51,594 nt of DNA, from contig CADCUM010000008.1 of assembly GCA_902805885.1 (NCBI GenBank), positions 1 through 51,594 of the forward strand, given 5' to 3'. The notes under the pieces are model-generated. The model saw nothing but the letters and a program-made list of their open reading frames with translations, did not search any database and had not been told where the DNA came from. Position numbers and translations under genes: made by a program. The DNA is from an uncultured Nocardioides sp. (GTDB lineage: Bacteria > Actinomycetota > Actinomycetes > Propionibacteriales > Nocardioidaceae). Below, piece by piece: positions 45,851 to 51,594 of this stretch (the first letter of the stretch is position 1; each line of letters begins with the position of its first letter).

Positions 45851-46942
45851 TCAGGCGGTGAAGTCGAGGACGACCTGACCGGCGCTCCGCTCGCGCCGGG
45901 CCAGGGCGAGGACGACGTCGGCGGCCTCGGCGAACGGCACCACGTCGGTGACGAGGTGCTCGCGCAGCCCGGCGGCGTACGTCGTGAGCAGGCGGGCGGT
46001 CTCCTCGGCCAGCCGCGGGCGGTCCCACCGGTCCGCGTAGCCCCGCGGCACGCGACCGATCTGGGCGCACCTGATGGTGAGGCCGTTGTGGTGGAACTCC
46101 TCGCCGAGCCGGAGCTCCTCGGCCCCGCCGGTGTAGAAGGCCATGTCGATGACCGTGCCCTGCGGCCTCAACGCGCGGAGCGCCTCGTGGAGCACCCCGG
46201 CGCGGCCGCGGCACTGCAGCACCAGGTCGGCGCCCCGGTCGGCCGGACCGTGCACCCACTGCTCCTTGCACCAGGCCCACAGCTCGGTCTGCGTCTCGTC
46301 GACCACCTCGAGGCCGAGGGCCGCTGCGGTGCGCAGCCGGGCGGGGTCGGGGTCGGCGACGACCACCTCGGCCGCCCCGTGCATCCGGGCGAAGAGGGCG
46401 GTGAGGAGCCCCACCACCCCGGCTCCCGTGACCACGACCCGGCGTCCACGGACCCCGTCGCCGAGCGCGTCCGCTCCCGGCGCCAGCTCGGCCGTCGCGT
46501 GCAGGAGGCCGTTGGCGCAGATCGGTCCCATCTGGGCGAGGTAGATCCCCAGCACGGGGTCGAGGCCGTCGGGGAGCGGGACGGCGAGGGCGCCCGCGGG
46601 GAGCACGTGGCACGAGCGGTGGCCGTACGTCGCCGCGACGACCGCGCCCTCCGCCAGGTCGGGCCGGCGGCTCTCGACGACCTCGGCGACCTCCATGTAC
46701 CCCATGGCCTGGACCGGGTAGGTCCGCGAGGGCTCCCCGGGCACGAAGACCCCGAGCTCGGGGTCGCGCCGGGAGGTGAACCCCGGGTCGGTGCCCTTGA
46801 CGTACGTCAGCTCGGTGCCCGCCGACAGCCCGCTGTAGAGCGTCCGCACCAGCACCTCGCCGTCGTCGGGCGCCGGGACGTCGAGGGTGAAGACCTCGAG
46901 CTCGTACGGCGCTCGCACCCCGAGCGAGTGGCACTCAGGCAT
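45851..46942 (-). CDS. MDR-family dehydrogenase, BchC-like, without canonical zinc ligands
   Basis: A 363-residue medium-chain dehydrogenase. N-terminal GroES-like domain with LYSGLSAGTELTYVKG (residues 35-50), as in BchC-type bacteriochlorophyllide dehydrogenases, where the catalytic Cys of zinc alcohol dehydrogenases is missing. Rossmann domain VVVTGAGVVGLLTALFARMHGA near residue 168. It is the last gene of a three-gene set with an 8-bp overlap to the Gfo/Idh gene. The substrate is unknown; the set looks like a sugar or polyol modification pathway, but this is inference. Confidence 0.85.
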   Translation of the reverse strand: MPECHSLGVRAPYELEVFTLDVPAPDDGEVLVRTLYSGLSAGTELTYVKGTDPGFTSRRDPELGVFVPGEPSRTYPVQAMGYMEVAEVVESRRPDLAEGAVVAATYGHRSCHVLPAGALAVPLPDGLDPVLGIYLAQMGPICANGLLHATAELAPGADALGDGVRGRRVVVTGAGVVGLLTALFARMHGAAEVVVADPDPARLRTAAALGLEVVDETQTELWAWCKEQWVHGPADRGADLVLQCRGRAGVLHEALRALRPQGTVIDMAFYTGGAEELRLGEEFHHNGLTIRCAQIGRVPRGYADRWDRPRLAEETARLLTTYAAGLREHLVTDVVPFAEAADVVLALARRERSAGQVVLDFTA

Positions 46943-47933
46943 GCACGCCGACCGGGGTCACGTCGACGGGGCGGCCCTCGCGCGCCGAGACGTCGGCCGC
47001 CCAGGCGAGCGCGTGGCTGCGGATCGCCTCGGCGTACGGCGCGCGCACGTCGTCACCGCGACCGAGCACGGCGTCGAGGAACGCCCGGTCCTCCGCAGCG
47101 ACGGGATCCTGGTCGGAGCGCTCGACCGTGGTGCCGGAGCCGTCGGTGATCCGCAGCTCGTGGTCGACGATGGCGGACTCGGCGAGCTCGACGGCGTAGC
47201 CGTCGCCGACGAGGTGCAGGCCGACCCGGTGCCGGGCGGGCAGCGTGCGGGCCGACGAGACGGCGCCGAGGCAGCCCGACCGGAACCGGAGCTGGGCGGT
47301 GGCCACCAGCGGCACCGGGGCGTCGGGGCCGGGGTCCGTGCCGGCGACGACGAGCTCATCGGCCCACACCCGCTCCACCTCGCCGACGAGGAGGCGGGCC
47401 AGGTCGAAGAGGTGGGTCGTCTGCTCGATGACCTGGCCACCCGAGGACGAGCGCTGCGACCACCAGGCGACCGGCGGCGTGCTGTCCAGCCAGTAGCCGG
47501 TGACGAGGTGGGGCGGCAGCTCGCGGCAGTGCTCGGCCACCCGCTCGACGACGTCGAGGTAGCGCCAGTGGTAGCCGACGGCCGCCAGCAGGCCACGGTC
47601 GGAGAGCTCCTCGGCGATCGTGGTGGCCGTCTCCAGGTCGTGGGCCAGCGGCTTCTCCACGAAGAACGGCAGGTCCCGGGCGATGGCGGCACGCTCCAGC
47701 GCACCGTGCGCGAACGGCGGCACGCACATCCAGACGGCGTCCAGCTCCTCGGTCGCGAGCAGCTCCAGACCGTCCTCGTACGCCCGGGCGCCGAGGTCGT
47801 CGGCCACGGCCCGGGCGCGATCGACCACGGGGTCCGCCACCGCGACGACGTCGACGTCGTCGAACGAGGCGAGCGCGGCGAGGTGCTTGCCGGCCATGAA
47901 GCCGGTGCCGATGCAGGCGACGCGGGCGGTCAT
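46935..47933 (-). CDS. Gfo/Idh/MocA-family oxidoreductase
   Basis: A 332-residue NAD(P)-dependent oxidoreductase with the Rossmann start VACIGTGFMAGKHLAAL, the EKPLAHDLE motif (catalytic Lys in the FVEKP element near residue 90) and a C-terminal beta-sheet dimer domain. The family oxidises sugars, inositols or sugar nucleotides. It overlaps the glycosyltransferase gene by 4 bp (stop TGA/ATG), so the two are coupled. Confidence 0.92.
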   Translation of the reverse strand: MTARVACIGTGFMAGKHLAALASFDDVDVVAVADPVVDRARAVADDLGARAYEDGLELLATEELDAVWMCVPPFAHGALERAAIARDLPFFVEKPLAHDLETATTIAEELSDRGLLAAVGYHWRYLDVVERVAEHCRELPPHLVTGYWLDSTPPVAWWSQRSSSGGQVIEQTTHLFDLARLLVGEVERVWADELVVAGTDPGPDAPVPLVATAQLRFRSGCLGAVSSARTLPARHRVGLHLVGDGYAVELAESAIVDHELRITDGSGTTVERSDQDPVAAEDRAFLDAVLGRGDDVRAPYAEAIRSHALAWAADVSAREGRPVDVTPVGVHA

Positions 47934-49183
47934 CGGCGCGCGCCCGTCGCGCGCACGGACGCGGGCACGGTCGCGCCGGCGGGGGCCAGGACGTCGGCGT
48001 AGACCGCGCGGGTGCGCGTCGCCATCACCTCGGCGGTGTGGTGCTCGAGGTAGCGCTGACGTCCGGCGGCGCCCATCCGGGTCCGCAGGGACGGGTCGGC
48101 GAGGAGCGTGCCGAGGGCTGTCGCGAGCGGCTCGGGACGACGCGGCGGGACGAGCAGGCCGGTCTCGCCGTCGCGCACCACCTCCTCCGTGCCGATCACC
48201 CGCGTGCCGACGACGGGCAGCCGGGCCTCCATCGCCTCGAGGGCGGCGAGCGGCATGCCCTCGGTGCGGGAGGGGAGGACGAAGACGTCGGCCGCACCGA
48301 GGACCGCCCGCGCGTCCGGGACGTGCCCCACGAGCCGCAGCGTGTCGGAGACACCCAGCTCGGCAGCCTGGTTCTCCAGGGCGTCGCGGAGGTGTCCGTC
48401 GCCGATCACGACCACGGCCAAGCCGGGGTGCTGCTGGACGAGCTCCGGGAGGGCCTCGACCAGGTAGCGGTGGCCCTTCATGACGGCCAGCCGACCGACG
48501 GTCATCACGACCGGCTGGCCGCGGCGGAGGCCGAGCCGGGCCCGGGCAGCGTCGCGGTCGAGCACGCGGCTGCGGTGGGAAACCCCGTTGGGGACGGTCG
48601 TCATCAGCGCCGGGTCGACGCCGATCCGCTCGTACGTCGCCCGCTGTCCGTCGGAGACGGTGATGAGCCGGTCGAGGCCGCGGATCGACCGGTGGAAGGG
48701 CCGCAGCTTGCTGCGGCCGTGCAGGAGCCAGGGCAGGTGCAGGGTCTGCACCACCGCGGGCACCCCGGCCGCGCGGGCCGCGCGACAGCCGTCGAAGTCC
48801 TCGCGGCCGAAGCCCACGTGGGCATGGAAGACGTCCACCGGGGCCGCGCCGAGGTGCTCGACGATCGCCGGAGCGAAGGCGGGGTCACGCGGGTGGGGCA
48901 GCGGGACGGCGTGCGCGCCGACGAGCCGGGCTCGCTCGAGCAGTCGACGCGCCGGCTCGTGGGGCCCGCACATGAACGTCACCTCGACGCCTGCCTCGGC
49001 GTGCTCGCGAGCGAGGTCGAGCATGTGCTGGCCCATGCCGGAGGGGTCGGCCGACGGCGTGTAGAGACACACCCTCGTGCGGTCGGTACGAGGGGCGCCT
49101 GCGACGGCGCCCGAGGTGTCGTGCAGACCTCTGCGCACCCCCAGGACCGTCGCGGCGCGTGTCTGCTCCACGACATCGGTCAT
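47930..49183 (-). CDS. GT4-family glycosyltransferase
   Basis: A 417-residue GT-B glycosyltransferase. The N-terminal domain starts CLYTPSADPSGMGQHMLDLA (residues 39-58). The second domain has TVGRLAVMKGHRYLVEALPE and the nucleotide-sugar-binding PSRTEGMPLAALEAMEARLPVV with the E-x7-E pair. It is retaining by family; donor and acceptor are unknown. ATG 49183 is used as the start. It heads a leftward three-gene operon with the Gfo/Idh and BchC-like genes. Confidence 0.93.
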   Translation of the reverse strand: MTDVVEQTRAATVLGVRRGLHDTSGAVAGAPRTDRTRVCLYTPSADPSGMGQHMLDLAREHAEAGVEVTFMCGPHEPARRLLERARLVGAHAVPLPHPRDPAFAPAIVEHLGAAPVDVFHAHVGFGREDFDGCRAARAAGVPAVVQTLHLPWLLHGRSKLRPFHRSIRGLDRLITVSDGQRATYERIGVDPALMTTVPNGVSHRSRVLDRDAARARLGLRRGQPVVMTVGRLAVMKGHRYLVEALPELVQQHPGLAVVVIGDGHLRDALENQAAELGVSDTLRLVGHVPDARAVLGAADVFVLPSRTEGMPLAALEAMEARLPVVGTRVIGTEEVVRDGETGLLVPPRRPEPLATALGTLLADPSLRTRMGAAGRQRYLEHHTAEVMATRTRAVYADVLAPAGATVPASVRATGARR

Positions 49184-49230
49184 GGGGTGACTTACCCGGT
49201 CCGCACGCTCCCGATACCCCGGTCGGCCCC

Positions 49231-49278
49231 GGTCCAGGCCTCGGGTCAGGCCTCGGGTCAGGCCTCGGGTCAGGCCTC
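49231..49278 (+). repeat. 12-bp tandem repeat at the amidohydrolase stop codon
   Basis: Four units of GGGTCAGGCCTC (the first degenerate) run from 49231 to 49278. On the minus strand each unit reads GAG GCC TGA, so every copy carries the end of the amidohydrolase, its stop codon and a repeat of it. The pattern suggests slippage at the gene's 3' end. Confidence 0.9.
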
Positions 49279-50757
49279 GTGGACGGGCCGACCCCCGATC
49301 CACACGGCTGCCACCTGCTCGCCGAGGCCGCGCAGCGTCGCGGCGTGCTCGGCGTCCGACGACCCCGCCAGGGGGTCCGTGTCGACCAGCACCAGGTCCG
49401 CCGGGTGGCCGGGCGCGACCGTGCCCCAGCCGTCCGTGGACGCCGCCAGTGCCTCGCGAGCGGTGATCGCCTGCTCCGGGTGCCAGGGCTCGCGCTCGTC
49501 CGCCGAGCGGTGCACCGCGGCCGCGACCGCCAACCACGGGTCGAGCGGCGAGACCGGGGCGTCGGAGCCGAGCACCACGTCGACCCCGTCGTCGAGCATC
49601 CAGCGCAGGGCGAAGCTCCGGTCGCCCCGGCCGGGCCAGAGTCGCTCGGTGACGTCGCGGTCGTCGAGCAGGTGCGCCGGCTGGACGCTCGCCCTGACGC
49701 CCAGCCCGGCCATGCGCCGTACGTCGTCGCGCGTGACGAGCTGGGCGTGCTCGACCGACCCCCGGGCCCCGGTGTCGGCGAAGGCGTCGAGGGCCTCGGT
49801 CACCGCCCGGTCGCCGATCGCGTGCACCGCGACCTCCAGACCGGAGCCGGTCGCGCGCGACAGCAGCGACCGCAGCTCCTCCGGCGACTGGTTGGGCATG
49901 CCGTGCGGCGCCTCGGGCACCGCCTTCTCGGCGTAGCGGTCGCAGCACCACGCGGTGCGGGTGTTGAGCGACCCGTCGCTGATGATCTTCAGGGGGCCCA
50001 TCGTCAGTCGTGGGTCGCCGGCGAGCGGTGCGCCGGTGGTGAGGCCGCGCTCGAGCACGTCGTCGAGGCCGGCGGCGTACGTCGCCACCCGGACCCGCAG
50101 CAGGTCGGCGCCACCGTCCCACCGGTCGACCCAGTCGGCCACGCCGCCGCTGAACTCGTAGTCGGCGACGCCCACGACCCCGCGCGCCACGGCGGCCGCC
50201 ATGGCGCGGCGGTAGGCCTCCGCGCCCGTGCCCTCCGAGCCCAGCACGGTCGCGAGCCGGCCGTAGGCCATGAACCACTCGGTCTCGCTGACGACCCCCT
50301 CGCGCGTCGACAGCGCGAGGGCGGTCAGCGCGTTGCTGTTGAGCCAGCCGTGGTGGCCGTCGCCGGCGATCAGCACGATCGCCTGGTCGGTGTCGATCGC
50401 GTCGAGCTGGGAGACGACCGGCACCTCGGGCCAGGCCGTCGGGCGGTGTCCCCACCCGATCACGGGGAGTCCCGGGTGCTCCGCGAGGCGCTGGCGCACC
50501 ATCGCCACCGCCTCGCCGGCCGACCGCGCGCCGGCGAGGTCGAGGCGGGCCGAGGACACCGACCACTGGCCGAGGTGGACGTGCTGGTCCCACAGGCCGG
50601 GCAGCAGCCACCGGCCGTCGGCGTCGTGCTCGTCGTCCTCGGGCTCGCGCGTGAGGCCCGGGGCCACCTCGGCGACCCGGCCGTCGCGGACGCGCACGTC
50701 GACGAGCCCCGGCACGTCGTCGGTCAGGGCGACGAGGCGGGCGTTGCGGATCAGCAT
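49270..50757 (-). CDS. Amidohydrolase family 3 (YtcJ-like)
   Basis: A 495-residue metal-dependent hydrolase: N-terminal beta domain MLIRNARLVALTDDVPG, the metal motif LPGLWDQHVHLG (HxH) near residue 55, later VAVHAIGDRAV with the third His and a VVLGSDAPVSPL Asp near residue 385. The YtcJ-like group hydrolyses N-acyl or urea-type bonds of mostly unknown substrates. ATG 50757 is preferred over GTG 50763 because AAGGTG lies six bases before it. Its 3' end runs into the 12-bp repeats. Confidence 0.92.
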   Translation of the reverse strand: MLIRNARLVALTDDVPGLVDVRVRDGRVAEVAPGLTREPEDDEHDADGRWLLPGLWDQHVHLGQWSVSSARLDLAGARSAGEAVAMVRQRLAEHPGLPVIGWGHRPTAWPEVPVVSQLDAIDTDQAIVLIAGDGHHGWLNSNALTALALSTREGVVSETEWFMAYGRLATVLGSEGTGAEAYRRAMAAAVARGVVGVADYEFSGGVADWVDRWDGGADLLRVRVATYAAGLDDVLERGLTTGAPLAGDPRLTMGPLKIISDGSLNTRTAWCCDRYAEKAVPEAPHGMPNQSPEELRSLLSRATGSGLEVAVHAIGDRAVTEALDAFADTGARGSVEHAQLVTRDDVRRMAGLGVRASVQPAHLLDDRDVTERLWPGRGDRSFALRWMLDDGVDVVLGSDAPVSPLDPWLAVAAAVHRSADEREPWHPEQAITAREALAASTDGWGTVAPGHPADLVLVDTDPLAGSSDAEHAATLRGLGEQVAAVWIGGRPVHEA

Positions 50758-50785
50758 GGGCACACCTTAGGGAGGTCGCCCTCGG

Positions 50786-50791
50786 TAGGTT
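50786..50791 (+). promoter_or_regulatory. -10 box for a leaderless start at 50798
   Basis: TAGGTT is followed by six bases (ggtccc) and ATG 50798. Confidence 0.55.
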
Positions 50792-50797
50792 GGTCCC

Positions 50798-51451
50798 ATG
50801 GGGTGGCGAGGTCCGACGGCGCTGGCGGTGCTCGCGCTGCTGGGCGGCGCGCTCGGGTACGGCGCCTCGCTGGCGTCGGGGTCGACGCCCGCCCCGTCCG
50901 GCGTGGCCTCGCCGGTGGTGGCGGAGGGTGCCCTGTCGTCGCCCGAGCCCGACCCCGACCCCGAGCCCGAGGTCGTGGTGAAGGACGACCCGGACGACCC
51001 CGCGCTCCAGCCGGGCATCGAGCTCGAGCGCGTGACGATGGGCAGTGAGAGGTTCGCCGTCTCCTTCCTCGTCCCGGAGGGCTGGAACCGGATCGATCGC
51101 GCCTCGAACGAGTGGAAGTGGAAGAAGCCGGGGACGTCCAACAACACCTACGTCCTGGCCGTGGAGCAGGTGACGAGCCGGCGGCTGACGGTCGAGCAGT
51201 CCAAGGAGGCTGCGACGACGCGCCTGGCCGAGGACCAGGACCAGTTCGAGCCCCGGCCGAGCGACGCCGACGCGCTCGACTACACCTACATCAGCGACGA
51301 GGGCACGCGTCGCCACAGCTTCATCCGCTGGGTGGGCGTGCTGAGGGGCGACCAGGCGGACGTCGAGATCGTCGTCCACGGGCGCAAGGTCGACGTGCCC
51401 GGCACCAGCGAGCTGGCCGACCGGATCGCCCAGAGCGTCACGGCCGGCTGA
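50798..51451 (+). CDS. Exported protein, unknown function (paralogue 1)
   Basis: A 217-residue protein with a signal or anchor helix (ALAVLALLGGALGYGASLASG), an Asp/Pro/Glu-rich linker (residues 45-66) and an alpha/beta domain with FAVSFLVPEGWNRIDRASNEWKWKKPG, resembling the lipoprotein-like 'PsbP/MK0268-type' folds that bind at membranes. No family is firmly recognised. The start has a TAGGTT box six bases upstream and no ribosome site, as in the next gene, whose N-terminus is similar, so the two look like a tandem pair. Confidence 0.78.
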   Translation: MGWRGPTALAVLALLGGALGYGASLASGSTPAPSGVASPVVAEGALSSPEPDPDPEPEVVVKDDPDDPALQPGIELERVTMGSERFAVSFLVPEGWNRIDRASNEWKWKKPGTSNNTYVLAVEQVTSRRLTVEQSKEAATTRLAEDQDQFEPRPSDADALDYTYISDEGTRRHSFIRWVGVLRGDQADVEIVVHGRKVDVPGTSELADRIAQSVTAG

Positions 51452-51478
51452 GCAGGGTGCGCCGGGGTGTCGCACGGA

Positions 51479-51484
51479 TAGGTT
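51479..51484 (+). promoter_or_regulatory. -10 box for a leaderless start at 51491
   Basis: TAGGTT is followed by six bases (gtgccc) and ATG 51491, the same geometry as at 50786. Confidence 0.5.
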
Positions 51485-51490
51485 GTGCCC

Positions 51491-51594
51491 ATGAGGGGGC
51501 GGGGGCCGGCCGTGGTGGCCGGGCTGCTGGCGGCGGGTGTCGCCGCGGGCTTCGGCGCGTCCGTCGCAGCTGACCGGCCCCCGGTCGCGGCCGG
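51491..51594 (+). CDS. Exported protein, start only (paralogue 2)
   Basis: The first 34 codons of a gene running off the right end: MRGRGPAVVAGLLAAGV then AAGFGASVAADRPPVAA. It has a signal-anchor helix very like the preceding gene's (GYGASLASG versus GFGASVAAD), the same leaderless promoter spacing and the same strand. Nothing can be said about the rest. Confidence 0.6.
   Translation, partial: MRGRGPAVVAGLLAAGVAAGFGASVAADRPPVAA

Noticed and set aside
49184..51475. Extension of the glycosyltransferase frame upstream to a protein of over 1100 residues
   Set aside because: The upstream part is antisense or out-of-frame shadow of the amidohydrolase and exported protein. The glycosyltransferase has a good ATG at 49183 and normal length from there.

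Overview
This window comes from a high-GC actinobacterium. Third codon positions are almost all G or C, GTG starts are frequent, and many genes overlap by 4 bp (ATGA or GTGA). Lineage markers include a DUF222/13E12-type protein, WXG100/ESX-like proteins, an IdeR/DmdR-type iron box, a mycothiol-type DinB-fold enzyme, DesA3, FadE5 and EtfD homologues, and leaderless promoters. A Nocardioides or close relative (Propionibacteriales) fits best; this is inference, because there is no rRNA in the window. It looks like ordinary chromosome with two polymorphic-toxin islands. There are no integrases, transposases, CRISPR arrays or replication genes.

Layout. 1-900: a truncated DUF222 protein and a small secreted protein. 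966-5707: histidine degradation (hutH-hutU), a membrane coiled-coil protein and an IclR regulator. 5688-6248: a class F sortase. 6365-10094: a type VII secretion (T7SS) toxin cassette. It holds an EspC-like partner, a WXG effector with a C-terminal TNT-type NAD+ glycohydrolase domain, a small putative immunity protein and a second TNT-fold protein that has lost the catalytic residues. Two small T7SS-like proteins are encoded divergently. 10220-14053: a membrane Fe-S/CCG oxidoreductase (EtfD) with a disordered tail of about 500 residues carrying eight SLFD motifs. 14203-15772: a ribbon-helix-helix regulator, a DUF4097 protein and a 30-residue peptide gene. 15815-20757: an iron-siderophore ABC importer and siderophore-interacting protein behind two overlapping iron boxes. 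20866-26765: dcd, an SGNH hydrolase, tRNA-Gly(CCC), a C39-like peptidase, a lipoprotein, a DUF2461 protein and a degenerate sulfotransferase-like protein. 26791-29277: a cysteine-free Rrf2 regulator divergent from FadE5. 29350-35895: a FlgD-Ig-like secreted protein, an ABC-2 exporter with a DesK/NarL-type two-component system, and a mycothiol-type enzyme coupled to an SDR. 36041-39353: two large surface or secreted proteins. 39547-41975: a DesA3-type desaturase and its reductase. 42068-44443: a second T7SS cassette, ending in a glycine-rich pore-like effector and a membrane protein. 44556-45734: a PucR-type regulator. 45851-49183: a BchC-like dehydrogenase, a Gfo/Idh/MocA oxidoreductase and a GT4 glycosyltransferase. 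49270-51594: an amidohydrolase and two related exported proteins, the last cut by the window end.

Two regulatory links appear directly in the sequence. A 14-bp near-palindrome (TTACCTGCGGGTAG / TTACCGGCGAGTAG) lies in front of both etfD and fadE5, tying an acyl-CoA dehydrogenase to its likely electron-transfer partner. A 17-bp palindrome (TTGTTCGCAACGAACAA / TTGTTCGCACGGAACAA) lies in front of both the desaturase operon and the PucR-type regulator, suggesting that this regulator controls membrane-lipid desaturation and itself. Several intergenic regions carry long hairpins, including a repeated element present in three places.
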